Assembly (NCBI GenBank): GCA_900766045.1
Contig: CAAFTW010000073.1
Span: forward strand, 1 to 27,143
DNA from: Clostridia bacterium
GTDB taxonomy: Bacteria; Bacillota; Clostridia; Peptostreptococcales; Anaerovoracaceae
Reading direction: 5' to 3'
Length of the DNA: 27,143 bases
How positions within the stretch are numbered: position 1 is the stretch's first letter; each line of letters begins with the position of its first letter. The notes under the pieces are model-generated. The model was not told the DNA's origin and searched no databases. It was given only the letters and a program-made list of their open reading frames with translations. This document shows, in pieces, positions 15,017 through 23,039 of this stretch. The position numbers and the translations under genes were made by a program.

Positions 15017-15628
15017 ATGGTGAAAATGAAAATCCGTCTTCACCCCAGGGCGAAGATAAAAAGACTGAGAAGAAGAAAAATCGCGGCCCATCCGCGGAAA
15101 TCAGCAAAGGACAGATTACAAAAGCTGTCCACCCTGGTCAGGAAAAAGTTTTTCCGCAGGGCATGTGACAGGGAAATATTCAGCAGTTGTCTTCTTTTAA
15201 AGAATCTTGCTGTTATGAAGCAGGATGCGCCGGTTTCTGCTGATTATATGCTGGAGCAGCTGAAGGATAACAGTTTTCTGCTGAGACATGTTTATGAAGA
15301 TATGATCAGAGATTACAGGAACGGAGATTATGAAAACGCGTGTCTGAGGCTGAAAACGGAGGTCGGCAGCAGGGCTGCGGCCTTGTTCAGTCATATTTTG
15401 TCGAAAATGGATCAGGTGAATCCGGCTGAGCTCGTGTCATACATGCATTCATTCGAAGAGTCGTTTGAAGAAGAAAGGATGACGCAGGCGATGAAGAGCA
15501 ATGAAAGGAAGTCACTGATCTGTACGGCAGCTTCGATGGCCGCGGTGCTTGCGGTTCTGATGAATTTTACGGCGGTGGCCGTGTTTATGAATATGCATGA
15601 CATGCTGCAGAATATCAGCATGTTTTAG
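15017..15628 (+). CDS. short TadC-like membrane protein (block A)
   Basis: A 203-aa protein in the TadC position. The N-terminus is extremely basic (~40 residues rich in Lys/Arg). A cytoplasmic helical region (55-160) follows, then one membrane segment (about 170-192). Typical TadC proteins are ~300 aa with more membrane spans, so this is a short version or only a distant relative. It starts 3 bases after the TadB-like stop with a weak ribosome site, suggesting coupling. Identity is based on position and layout more than on motifs. Confidence 0.5.
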   Translation: MVKMKIRLHPRAKIKRLRRRKIAAHPRKSAKDRLQKLSTLVRKKFFRRACDREIFSSCLLLKNLAVMKQDAPVSADYMLEQLKDNSFLLRHVYEDMIRDYRNGDYENACLRLKTEVGSRAAALFSHILSKMDQVNPAELVSYMHSFEESFEEERMTQAMKSNERKSLICTAASMAAVLAVLMNFTAVAVFMNMHDMLQNISMF

Positions 15629-15638
15629 GGAGGAAGAG

Positions 15639-15797
15639 ATGAAAAATATCATCATTATCATCGGCACGATCATGCTGGGTGTAATCATTGTGAATACAAT
15701 GATCCTCGGAGATTCCGGGGACAGCTTGAAAGGGGCGGCCGGAGAAGTTGTAGGGAGAGGAACGCAGATGATGCAGACGCTGGGTGGCGGAGAATAG
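15639..15797 (+). CDS. 52-aa membrane peptide, paralog of the next gene
   Basis: ATG 15639 has GGGAGG directly upstream. The peptide begins MKNIIIIIGTIMLGVII and continues with a Gly/Ser-rich amphipathic tail (SLKGAAGEVVGRG). The start resembles the following peptide (MKRLITGIGMLMLGCMIF): both share MK, a hydrophobic run and the MLG triplet at the same position. It could be a pseudopilin or a small subunit of the Tad-like machine. No family is recognised. Confidence 0.6.
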   Translation: MKNIIIIIGTIMLGVIIVNTMILGDSGDSLKGAAGEVVGRGTQMMQTLGGGE

Positions 15798-15840
15798 GCA
15801 GGCGTCTGCCGACAAAAGGAATGGTACAAGGAGTGTGAAA

Positions 15841-15981
15841 ATGAAAAGACTGATTACCGGGATCGGAATGCTGATGCTCGGATGCATGATATTTCAATGG
15901 ATTTCCAGTGGCCCCGAAAGTCTTCTGGGAAGCTCGCAGCGGTGGATGCGCGGGCAAATTGAGCATGTCAGATATCGTTGA
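15841..15981 (+). CDS. 46-aa membrane peptide
   Basis: ATG 15841 follows AAGGAG by 9 bases. One hydrophobic segment (residues 4-21) precedes a short polar tail (GPESLLGSSQRWMRG). It is apparently a diverged copy of the preceding 52-aa peptide. It lies within the operon, between the TadC-like gene and a TadE-like gene, which suggests a small membrane component of the system. Confidence 0.55.
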   Translation: MKRLITGIGMLMLGCMIFQWISSGPESLLGSSQRWMRGQIEHVRYR

Positions 15982-15995
15982 ATGAAGAGGAGAGT

Positions 15996-16409
15996 ATGAA
16001 AAACGTGATTACCGGGACTGCGTGCATGATTCTGCTCTTTGCGGTGATGCTGCAGTTTATTCATGTTCAGACGATGGTGCATGATATGCATGAAGTAATG
16101 AACGCGTCAGAAGTTTTCAGAGAACAGCTCCGCATGGATGGCTGTGTGAAAGATGAGAATATCAGGCAGATGAAGAAGCAGATTGCTTCGCAGTCGCAGA
16201 TCATGACGGGGGATATTCAGGTGCGCGGGACCAGGCGGCCGGTCTCAAGAGGCGGTCGAATCCACTACAAAATCCGCATTCCTCTGGGAAGGTCCGTACT
16301 GGCATATAGGTTTTTCAGAGCCGGGAAAACGCAGATCTGGTACAGGGAGAACAGGTATGTGGTGAGTGAATACCCGGCATTGGAAAAAGGATTAGAGAAA
16401 GATGAATAA
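15996..16409 (+). CDS. TadE-like single-anchor protein (block A)
   Basis: A 137-aa protein with one N-terminal membrane segment (~5-24) followed by a polar domain of mixed helix and strand. The later part reads like a small beta domain (IHYKIRIPLGRSVLAYRFFR). This is the layout of TadE-type minor pseudopilins, but no definitive motif is visible. I start at ATG 15996, after AGAGGAG; TTG 15978 is an in-frame alternative. It overlaps the next gene by 8 bases. Confidence 0.5.
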   Translation: MKNVITGTACMILLFAVMLQFIHVQTMVHDMHEVMNASEVFREQLRMDGCVKDENIRQMKKQIASQSQIMTGDIQVRGTRRPVSRGGRIHYKIRIPLGRSVLAYRFFRAGKTQIWYRENRYVVSEYPALEKGLEKDE

Positions 16410-16833
16410 TGTGGTTATCGCTATGGGAATTTTGCTATATATGTCCTCGTCCCTTCATCTTCAGATGCAGTGCGAGCAGGCGTTTTTTGAGAAGAAGGCG
16501 CTGCATGCAGATGCGGATGAAGCGGCAGTCAGTGCTGCACTGACGGGAAGATGCAGGACAGAAAAAATAAAAGGAAAGAAGAAAGACCGGCGAATGATTC
16601 TGGAACAGGGGAAAGCTTATGCTGCGGTGAGGGAAGCACTTCTTCTGAATGAGAAGAAAGGAAAGCAGGCACGGATTGTAAACGTCTCCTGCAGCGGAAG
16701 AGACAGCCCCCAGGTTTACGTTAAACTTGAAAGAGATGGTATTCAGGCAGAATCCTGCTATCAATGGACAAAAGGAAAACGCAAGGGGAAAAAAGAAGGC
16801 GTGCAGTACATGCTGCACAAGGTTAAGGCATAG
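16402..16833 (+). CDS. hypothetical single-anchor protein, Lys-rich (block A)
   Basis: A 143-aa protein with a short hydrophobic N-terminus (VVIAMGILLYMSSSLHL) followed by a polar, Lys-rich domain that contains several Cys (CEQAF, GRCRT, NVSCSG, ESCYQW). It overlaps the upstream gene by 8 bases and is the last full-size gene of block A. The plan resembles TadE/TadG-type minor subunits; I do not recognise the family. Confidence 0.55.
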   Translation: MNNVVIAMGILLYMSSSLHLQMQCEQAFFEKKALHADADEAAVSAALTGRCRTEKIKGKKKDRRMILEQGKAYAAVREALLLNEKKGKQARIVNVSCSGRDSPQVYVKLERDGIQAESCYQWTKGKRKGKKEGVQYMLHKVKA

Positions 16834-16863
16834 AAAAGATGGACTTATTGAAAGGAGGGACCG

Positions 16864-16968
16864 ATGCTGAAGGGTACGATGCTGTATATGTCGTTTCAAT
16901 ACTTGAAGACTGAATGCCGGATCATGGGTGAACAGCTAAAAAAACGTTTTTCACATTTTCAATCATAA
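16864..16968 (+). CDS. 34-aa small ORF upstream of lgt
   Basis: ATG 16864 follows a very strong AAAGGAGGG site by 5 bases and reads 34 codons (starting MLKGTMLYMSFQYLKTECR) to TAA. The peptide has no clear membrane segment. It sits at the end of block A and its 3' end overlaps the likely lgt promoter. The ribosome site is the main support. Confidence 0.4.
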   Translation: MLKGTMLYMSFQYLKTECRIMGEQLKKRFSHFQS

Positions 16969-16984
16969 GGTCCTGTGCTATCAT
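16956..16984 (+). promoter_or_regulatory. probable lgt promoter
   Basis: TTTTCA (16956-16961, four of six) and TATCAT (16979-16984) are 17 bp apart, about 40 bases before lgt. Confidence 0.45.
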
Positions 16985-17027
16985 ATAGAAGGCTGTTTTC
17001 ACGGGAAAGCAGTCAGGAGGTAGAATT

Positions 17028-17807
17028 ATGACAGCACCAGATCCAATAGCGTTTACGATCTTTGGAGTATCGATACGCTGGTATGGAATTTTGATTGCAA
17101 CGGGATTTCTGCTGGCAATTTTAATAAGCTGCCGGCGGGCTCCGCTGCATGGGCTGAAAAGTGACCATGTACTTGACCTGGCGATCTGGATGATCCCAAT
17201 GGCGATTATTGGAGCCAGGACGTATTATGTTATTTTCAGCTGGGATTTATATAGGAATGACTGGACGCAGATTTTTGATATCCGGGCAGGAGGCCTTGCT
17301 ATTCACGGAGGCCTTATTGCTGGAATACTGACGGCGTATTTTGTCTGCCGTCACGAGAAAGTCTCGCTGATAGAGATGGGAGATCTGATTTTCCCAACAG
17401 TCGCGCTCGGCCAGGCAATCGGAAGATGGGGAAATTTCTTTAATTCCGAGGCTCATGGAAAACCGACGGATCTTCCATGGGGAATCATGGTGAATGGCGT
17501 AAAAGTTCAGCCGACATTCCTGTATGAATCTATATGGTGTCTGGCGCTGTTTTTCTTTTTACTCTGGATCGATAACCGGAGAAAATTCCGCGGGCAGACG
17601 ATGTGTCTGTACGGAATGCTGTATTCGTTTGAACGGTTTTTCGTTGAGGGCCTGCGTACGGACAGCCTGATGATCGGGCCATTCCGGCAGGCGCAGGTGA
17701 TCAGTGTCACCGCGTTTATTATCTGCTTTGTTTTATACAGAGTGTGGAAAAAGAAATATGCGGGAGTGGGATTGGTCATGAAACCGGGATCAGGAAAAAG
17801 AAAATAA
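17028..17807 (+). CDS. lgt: prolipoprotein diacylglyceryl transferase
   Basis: Lgt moves diacylglycerol from phosphatidylglycerol to the lipobox cysteine of preprolipoproteins, the first step of lipoprotein maturation in the membrane. The 259-aa length and hallmark motifs fit: HGGL (93-96), the signature GRWGNFFNSEAHG (132-144), PTFLYES (162-168) and RFFVEGLRTDSL with Arg210. Multiple membrane segments are evident. AGGAGG lies 8 bases before ATG 17028. It sits between the two Tad-like blocks and is 31 bases ahead of ychF. It is a housekeeping gene with no obvious functional tie to the pilus genes. Confidence 0.96.
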   Translation: MTAPDPIAFTIFGVSIRWYGILIATGFLLAILISCRRAPLHGLKSDHVLDLAIWMIPMAIIGARTYYVIFSWDLYRNDWTQIFDIRAGGLAIHGGLIAGILTAYFVCRHEKVSLIEMGDLIFPTVALGQAIGRWGNFFNSEAHGKPTDLPWGIMVNGVKVQPTFLYESIWCLALFFFLLWIDNRRKFRGQTMCLYGMLYSFERFFVEGLRTDSLMIGPFRQAQVISVTAFIICFVLYRVWKKKYAGVGLVMKPGSGKRK

Positions 17808-17838
17808 TTCTAAAAAAGGCAGAAGGAGCAGATAGAAA

Positions 17839-18936
17839 ATGAAATTAGGTATTGTAGGACTTCCGAATGTTGGAAAGAGTACGCTGTTCAATGCGATCAC
17901 GAAGGCAGGAGCAGAGGCGGCGAATTATCCATTCTGTACAATTGAACCGAATGTCGGTGTTGTAACCGTTCCGGATAAGCGTGTAACAAAGCTGCATGAG
18001 CTGTATAACTCAAAGCGGACCATTTACACGACGATTGAATTCTGCGATATTGCCGGATTGGTAAAAGGAGCATCTAAGGGAGAAGGCCTGGGGAACAAGT
18101 TCCTCGGACATATCCGTGAAACTGCGGCAATCGTTCATGTCGTACGCTGCTTTGAGGATGAAAACATCGTTCATGTCAGCGGAAAGATTGATCCGATTGA
18201 TGATATTGACACGATCAACACAGAGCTGATCCTTTCTGATATGGAAGTTCTGGATCGTCGTATTGCCAAGGCTTCCAAGGCAACCAGAAATGATAAAGAG
18301 CTGGCTAAAGAAGTGGAGATCATGAAGAAAGTGTACGCAGTTCTGGAAGACGGAAAGTCTGCACGTACCATTTCTGATGACCTGGATGAAGACGAGCATG
18401 CATTTGTACAGAGTCTGGACCTGCTTTCTTTCAAGCCGATTATATATGTCGCAAACGTCGGAGAAGATGATGCGGCCACAGGAAACGATTATTCAAAGAA
18501 GGTTAAGGAATTCGCTGAGCAGGAAGGTGCAAGGTCGGTAACGATTTGTGCAGAAATCGAGGAAGAAATTTCTGAACTTGAAGAAGATGAAAAGGCAGAA
18601 TATCTGCAGGAGCTTGGGGTCGAGGAGTCTGGACTGGATAAACTGGTCAAGGCTTCATACAGCCTCCTGAATCTGATTTCTTTCCTGACTGCAGGAGAAG
18701 ATGAAGTCCGTGCATGGACGATCACAGACGGAACCAAGGCTCCTCAGGCTGCGGGAAAGATCCACACCGACTTCGAGAGAGGATTTATCCGGGCGGAGAC
18801 GATCAGCTACGATACATTCATGAACGAATGTGACGGCAGCATGACCAAGGCAAAGGAAAAAGGTCTGCTTCGTTCAGAAGGAAAAGATTACGTTGTAAAG
18901 GACGGAGACATTATCACATTCCTGTTCAACGTATAA
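17839..18936 (+). CDS. ychF: YchF/OLA1-type ATPase
   Basis: A universally conserved Obg-related P-loop protein that binds ribosomes and prefers ATP over GTP. The 365-aa length is typical. G1 is GLPNVGKST (7-15), G3 is DIAG (70-73), and the G4 position reads NVGE (206-209) instead of NKxD, which is the YchF hallmark explaining ATP preference. The C-terminal TGS domain is present (AWTITDGTKAPQAAGKIHTD, then ending IITFLFNV). AAGGAG precedes ATG 17839. It is followed by a strong terminator. Confidence 0.97.
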   Translation: MKLGIVGLPNVGKSTLFNAITKAGAEAANYPFCTIEPNVGVVTVPDKRVTKLHELYNSKRTIYTTIEFCDIAGLVKGASKGEGLGNKFLGHIRETAAIVHVVRCFEDENIVHVSGKIDPIDDIDTINTELILSDMEVLDRRIAKASKATRNDKELAKEVEIMKKVYAVLEDGKSARTISDDLDEDEHAFVQSLDLLSFKPIIYVANVGEDDAATGNDYSKKVKEFAEQEGARSVTICAEIEEEISELEEDEKAEYLQELGVEESGLDKLVKASYSLLNLISFLTAGEDEVRAWTITDGTKAPQAAGKIHTDFERGFIRAETISYDTFMNECDGSMTKAKEKGLLRSEGKDYVVKDGDIITFLFNV

Positions 18937-18968
18937 AAACAAGACGAATTTAAGAGGAAAACACATAA

Positions 18969-19021
18969 GCGCAACTTTCAGAAACGGACTTCGCGTCCTG
19001 CTTCTGAGGCTGCGTTTTTTT
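18969..19021 (+). terminator. terminator after ychF
   Basis: A long composite hairpin: GCGCA (18969-18973) pairs with TGCGT (19011-19015), inner TTCAGAA pairs with TTCTGAG, and the tip is GGAC-TTCGC-GTCC. A seven-T run (19015-19021) follows. It ends only 28 bases before the first gene of block B. Confidence 0.85.
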
Positions 19022-19049
19022 CATGCAGAATTCAGGAGGAGGGAAGGAA

Positions 19050-19517
19050 ATGAAAAGTGCGGCAGGAGGATTCTGCGTCATTCTGATGACGATCATTCTG
19101 TTTGTCGGTACGGCGGATATTCATCTCTATGATCAGACCAGAAAAGAAGTTTCCAGAGCAATGAATTATGCCTGCATGGCAACGCAGGAAGAGGCACTTG
19201 AAAACACCTCCTCCTGTAATAGTGAAGATACATACAGTCAGACCTTTCAGAGAGAATTGCGGAAGTGTCTGCCGGAAAACAGGAAGCGGTTCTATAAACT
19301 CAGGGTCTATTCGGCCGATCCGGAAAAGCATCTTCTAGACGTCGAGCTGACAGCCAGATGGAATACATTCAGCGGTCAGCAAAAATCCGTATCAGAGCGG
19401 CGCACCGTAATCGGTGAGGAGATAGAAGAGACAGAAGACGCTGAACAGAATGATGAAGAGGCTGAAAAAGAGACAGAATCTGCCCATAAAGACAAAAATA
19501 AAGGAGCAAGAGGATGA
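19050..19517 (+). CDS. TadE-like single-anchor protein (block B)
   Basis: A 155-aa protein with an N-terminal membrane segment (GFCVILMTIILFVGTADI) followed by a polar domain (~30-115) and a strongly acidic tail rich in Glu, with a basic end. The start is ATG 19050 after a rich AGGAGGAGGG site; the frame is open to 19023 but without a better site. The stop overlaps the ATPase start in ATGA. Position and layout suit a TadE-like minor pilin; motif support is weak. Confidence 0.55.
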   Translation: MKSAAGGFCVILMTIILFVGTADIHLYDQTRKEVSRAMNYACMATQEEALENTSSCNSEDTYSQTFQRELRKCLPENRKRFYKLRVYSADPEKHLLDVELTARWNTFSGQQKSVSERRTVIGEEIEETEDAEQNDEEAEKETESAHKDKNKGARG

Positions 19518-20593
19518 ACCTGTATATTCAAAAAGAATATTTCGGAGCACTTCTCCCGTTTATTGAAAATGAAAAGATTACGGATATTACGTGGAACGGA
19601 AAAGAGCTCTGGGTCGATGATCTGGAAAAAGGAAGACACCCCGTGTCATTAAAACTGGAAGCATCATTTCTCGATAGTTTTGCAGCAAGGATTGCAAATC
19701 TTGCAAACGTAAATTTCAACCGCAGTCAGCCCGTGCTGGAAGCGGAGACGGATAACCTGAGAATTTCTCTGATTGACCGTTCTGTGACCAATACGGATTA
19801 CACACTGGCAATCAGAAAGACTCCAGCGGTAAGAAGACTTTCTGAACAGAGCATGATTAAGGATGAATATGCTGGTACAGACGTTCTGCAGTTCTTGAAA
19901 GCGGCTGTGAAGGGAAGATGCAGCATCATTGTGACTGGAGATGTGGGAAGTGGAAAAACGGAGCTTGTGAAGTATCTGACCAAGCATATTGAACCGTATT
20001 CCAGAACGATTTCCATAGAGGATAACTTTGAGCTGAGACTTTCCGTCATCAATCCCAGGCTGGACTGTGTGGAGATGAAAGCAGCAGAAAATTTTTCCTA
20101 CGAACAGGCAATTAAGGCAGCGCTGAGACAGATGTGCAGGTGGATGCTTCTTTCCGAAGCCCGGGGAAGGGAAGTCAATTATCTTCTGGAAGCGGCTTCT
20201 ACAGGCTGCAGTGTAATGACTACTATTCATTCTGATGATGTCAGAAAGCTGCCTGACCGGATCATGAATATGATGGGAAATCAGGGTACAGACCGTCAGA
20301 ATGATATATACAGTTTTTTCGATATCGGAATCCGGGTTGATGTAAAGAATCAGGGAAACGGGATTCAGAGAAAACTGTCTCAGATCTGCATTCTGGACAG
20401 GGACAGAGGGGTGAATCGTCTGCAGATGCTCTACCAGGATGGACTCTGGCTCGATCAGCCTTTGCCGGAAAACTTTCTCAGAAAGCTGAAGCGTGAGGAG
20501 GCCCTGCAGTATCTCCCTGCGCGTGTATTGAAAAAGGAGGTGATGAAAGATGCGTTCACAAGTGCGGAAAAGATCCCGCAGTCTGATGCTTAA
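19514..20593 (+). CDS. TadA/CpaF-type secretion ATPase (block B)
   Basis: A 359-aa hexameric-type ATPase to drive pilus assembly. An N1-like domain (17-110) shows ITDITWNGKELWVDD and DYTLAIRKTPA. The Walker A is GDVGSGKTE (142-150), the Asp box is ISIEDNFELRL (167-177), the Walker B region is WMLLSEARGRE (210-220) and the His box is TTIHSDD (237-243). It is closer to canonical CpaF than the block A enzyme. It shares ATGA with the upstream gene and overlaps the downstream gene by 44 bases. Confidence 0.88.
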   Translation: MNLYIQKEYFGALLPFIENEKITDITWNGKELWVDDLEKGRHPVSLKLEASFLDSFAARIANLANVNFNRSQPVLEAETDNLRISLIDRSVTNTDYTLAIRKTPAVRRLSEQSMIKDEYAGTDVLQFLKAAVKGRCSIIVTGDVGSGKTELVKYLTKHIEPYSRTISIEDNFELRLSVINPRLDCVEMKAAENFSYEQAIKAALRQMCRWMLLSEARGREVNYLLEAASTGCSVMTTIHSDDVRKLPDRIMNMMGNQGTDRQNDIYSFFDIGIRVDVKNQGNGIQRKLSQICILDRDRGVNRLQMLYQDGLWLDQPLPENFLRKLKREEALQYLPARVLKKEVMKDAFTSAEKIPQSDA

Positions 20594-22112
20594 CACCAGG
20601 CGTGGAACAAAGAACAGATTGAAGAATAGAAAATTCCTGCCGAAAGAGATTTCGGGATGGGGATTTCAGTACTCCATGAAATCTTATGTTTTGCAGAGCG
20701 GGATGGTTCTGGCGGCGATGGCGGCTGTAGGAAAGCTGTATATGCTCAGTACCGGAAGGCTTTTTGTCCTGATCTGCACGGCGATGGCGGCTTTTCCGAT
20801 CATTGTAAAATCGCAGTTCCGCTTTCTTGCCTCAGGCAGAGATTTCCGTGAGTCGGTGCAGTATATGGAACAGATGCTGCTGTTCTTCAAGCAGTCGCCG
20901 AAAATCCTCTCTGCTATGAAAGGGACGATGGTTACGGCAGAAGGTGCGCTGAAACAGCGCCTTCAGGACGCTATATTCATCATTGAGCATGACTTCTCCG
21001 GAGACAATGTGTACGAGAAAGGTTTTGCGATTATTGAGGAGGCATATCCGTGCGCGCGGATCAGAACGCTTCACCGCTTCATGATGCAGGTGGAATGCGG
21101 AAACAGTCGACACTATCAGCAGGGAGCAGATTCCCTGTATTTTGATATACAGGCGTGGGTTGGACGTGTTTATCAGTATCAGAAGGAATTGAAGAATATT
21201 AAGATGAAGCTGTCTCTGATCATGATAATGTCGGTTGGAATAGCAGCCTTCTTCTCAAGACTGCTTTTGAAGGCCCAGCAGTCTCTGCCGAAGGAATATG
21301 AACTGCATCTGATAGAATCCGGGGTATACCAGAATTCATCACTGATTTACCTGCTTTTGTTTATTGGTCTCTATATCCTGATTTCTTCGAAAATAACAGG
21401 AAACTGGCTGGTTGATGATCTTCACAGAATCAATCAGGAGACTGCGATGAGGAATCTTGATTTTGTTGAACATTTCGATGGAAGGAAAGAGCGGAAGAAA
21501 GCGGTTCCGATGTCGCTGTGCGGAGCTGGTATTTCTGTTATCTCTGCCATATTTCATATAAAAGCAGGAATTGCAGCGGGATTGATTCTTGCTGTGCTGA
21601 TCCTTTACTGGCCGCAAGTATTGCTGAAAAAAAGGAGGAGAATGGTTGAAAACGCACTGATGAAAGATTTTCCGATCTGGATGCGGGAAGTTTCGATACA
21701 TCTATATGATATGGTTCCGGTCAGAGCCGTTGAAATGACGCTGCATACAGCCTCGCCGCTGATGCAGCGTTTTTTAGGACAATTTCTGGATGCGATCGAA
21801 AGAAATCCTGCCTCGCTGGAACCGTATCTGAATATTTTTCAGCAGTACCACGCGGAGGAACTGACCGCGTCATTCAAAACTTTGTTTACGATACAGAATC
21901 TGCCGGCAGAAGATGCGCAGAGGCAGATCATGGAACTGGTCAGAAGAAATCAGAAGCAGCTGGAGCAGGCGGAACGTCTTAGAAACGCAGATTATCTGTC
22001 GGGAATTACGCTTGTCAGTATCCTGCCGATGCTGATGATGTCGTTTTATCTGATTATTAATCTGCTTCTGATTCTGGCCGGATTTATGGGACTTTCCAAG
22101 GGGGCGTTTTAA
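20550..22112 (+). CDS. fused TadB/TadC-like membrane platform protein (block B)
   Basis: A 520-aa protein with two successive type II secretion F-like halves. Half one is ~90-260 (cytoplasmic helices after a membrane pair near 50-88); half two is ~370-515. Hydrophobic segments lie at about 50-64, 69-88, 225-245, 265-285, 325-360 and 490-515. In canonical Tad loci TadB and TadC are separate, so one protein appears to do the work of both. ATG 20550 lies 7 bases after AAAGGAGGTGATG-type complementarity to 16S rRNA, inside the ATPase gene. Its stop TAA overlaps the next start in TAATG. Confidence 0.75.
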   Translation: MRSQVRKRSRSLMLNTRRGTKNRLKNRKFLPKEISGWGFQYSMKSYVLQSGMVLAAMAAVGKLYMLSTGRLFVLICTAMAAFPIIVKSQFRFLASGRDFRESVQYMEQMLLFFKQSPKILSAMKGTMVTAEGALKQRLQDAIFIIEHDFSGDNVYEKGFAIIEEAYPCARIRTLHRFMMQVECGNSRHYQQGADSLYFDIQAWVGRVYQYQKELKNIKMKLSLIMIMSVGIAAFFSRLLLKAQQSLPKEYELHLIESGVYQNSSLIYLLLFIGLYILISSKITGNWLVDDLHRINQETAMRNLDFVEHFDGRKERKKAVPMSLCGAGISVISAIFHIKAGIAAGLILAVLILYWPQVLLKKRRRMVENALMKDFPIWMREVSIHLYDMVPVRAVEMTLHTASPLMQRFLGQFLDAIERNPASLEPYLNIFQQYHAEELTASFKTLFTIQNLPAEDAQRQIMELVRRNQKQLEQAERLRNADYLSGITLVSILPMLMMSFYLIINLLLILAGFMGLSKGAF

Positions 22113-22222
22113 TGAGTGAATTTATGGCTGACTGCGGCGAACTTCTGATCGCCGTGGTGTTTACATCGCCGATTGTATATGGATTTGCACATCTGTGTCT
22201 GCATGTGATTCAGATGTATTAG
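22112..22222 (+). CDS. 36-aa Flp-like micropilin, variant
   Basis: A 36-aa peptide beginning MSEFMADCGELLIAVVF, translationally coupled to the preceding gene through TAATG. It aligns position by position with the three following micropilins: M-x-x-F at residues 1-4, acidic residue at 7, Cys (instead of Tyr) at 8, Gly at 9, then a hydrophobic stretch. It is the shortest and most divergent copy, so it may be a minor subunit. Confidence 0.55.
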   Translation: MSEFMADCGELLIAVVFTSPIVYGFAHLCLHVIQMY

Positions 22223-22255
22223 AGCATCCGGCGGAAAAATACAAGGAGGAATGAG

Positions 22256-22393
22256 ATGACGGGATTGATGGAAGAATATGGTGCATGGTTCGTTGAGGCT
22301 GTGGCGGGCGCAGGGATTTTTGCTGTCTGGCAGTGGCTGATTTCAAGTGGACTTGCAGGGCTGGCATCTTCTGTGATGGAGAGGATGGTGTAG
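22256..22393 (+). CDS. 45-aa Flp-like micropilin
   Basis: Reads MTGLMEEYGAWFVEAVAG onward, 45 aa, with a hydrophobic body and an amphipathic end (SSVMERMV). GGAGG is 6 bases upstream. The Glu-Tyr-Gly at residues 7-9 is the Flp pilin signature. The frame upstream holds no alternative start codon back to the in-frame TAG of the previous gene, so the two-residue 'leader' is real. Confidence 0.65.
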   Translation: MTGLMEEYGAWFVEAVAGAGIFAVWQWLISSGLAGLASSVMERMV

Positions 22394-22396
22394 TAC

Positions 22397-22573
22397 ATGA
22401 AGCGTTTTGTTCAGGAGTACGGAATGTTTCTGGCTGCTGTGGTTATCGCGGCAGTGCTTATGATGCTGATGATCAGGATGACGGGCTCACAGAGCATCGG
22501 AGCGCGTATGATGGAGCAGTCAGTTTCTGATCATGGATCCTATTTTCAGACTGAGTGCAGAAGTTCAGTATAG
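22397..22573 (+). CDS. 58-aa Flp-like micropilin
   Basis: Reads MKRFVQEYGMFLAAVVIAAV onward, 58 aa. The hydrophobic segment spans ~9-26 and a polar tail follows. It starts 3 bases after the previous stop; that in-frame TAG fixes the start. There is no strong ribosome site of its own (GAGAGGATGG lies upstream), which suggests coupling. Glu-Tyr-Gly again lies at residues 7-9. Confidence 0.65.
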   Translation: MKRFVQEYGMFLAAVVIAAVLMMLMIRMTGSQSIGARMMEQSVSDHGSYFQTECRSSV

Positions 22574-22587
22574 AAAGGAGGCAGATC

Positions 22588-22917
22588 ATGAAATCTGTAA
22601 TTCCCACAATGCTGATGATTATTGGAATTGCAATAATGACAGCAACGGCAGTATGCTTTTTATCCTTTCAGATGCAGGTGTCTGCAGCGGAAAATGTTCA
22701 TGCAGAGTGCATGACAAAACTTCAGGCAGCAAGGTGCAGCCCGCAGGCCGCTGCACAGTGTCAGAAGCGCGCGGCCATTCTGGGAAAAGAGAGTCATCTG
22801 GAGGTGATTCCTGAGGGTAGTCATGATTCTGCACTGGTGCGCCTTACCTATTATGCAGACATGCCGATCTTCCAGCTGTCTAGAAGAGGGGTTATCCAGG
22901 GAAGTATACATGTGTAA
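22588..22917 (+). CDS. TadE-like single-anchor protein (block B)
   Basis: A 109-aa protein with an N-terminal hydrophobic segment (VIPTMLMIIGIAIMTATAVC) and a polar domain containing Cys residues (AECMTK, ARCSP, AQCQKR) and a beta-rich end (ALVRLTYYADMPIFQL). This end is reminiscent of TadE minor pilins. ATG 22588 follows AAAGGAGG by 5 bases. It closes the tight part of block B. Confidence 0.6.
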   Translation: MKSVIPTMLMIIGIAIMTATAVCFLSFQMQVSAAENVHAECMTKLQAARCSPQAAAQCQKRAAILGKESHLEVIPEGSHDSALVRLTYYADMPIFQLSRRGVIQGSIHV

Positions 22918-22990
22918 TTTAATACATATCTTTATTATGCTCAATGATCATTTATCATAGAGAAATGTTATCCGTTACTGATCGGTAAGG

Positions 22991-23024
22991 GTGCAGCATA
23001 CAAGAGAAATGCTGTGTTTTTTTT
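22991..23024 (+). terminator. terminator after the block B core
   Basis: CAGCAT pairs with ATGCTG (extended by wobble pairs, 22991-22999 with 23009-23017), followed by eight T. It separates the last micropilin at 23247 from the rest of block B. The ~75 bases before it hold AT-rich inverted sequence around ATGATCAT but no gene. Confidence 0.75.
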
Positions 23025-23039
23025 ATTTTGGAGGATGAG

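Noticed and set aside
19664..20596. 310-aa frame on the minus strand opposite the block B ATPase
   Set aside because: It is the mirror of a gene with intact Walker A, Asp box and His box; the antisense protein has no credible domain.
22925..23024. Riboswitch (for example cyclic-di-GMP type) before the last micropilin
   Set aside because: The conserved GEMM core bases are not seen; only a simple terminator hairpin can be supported.
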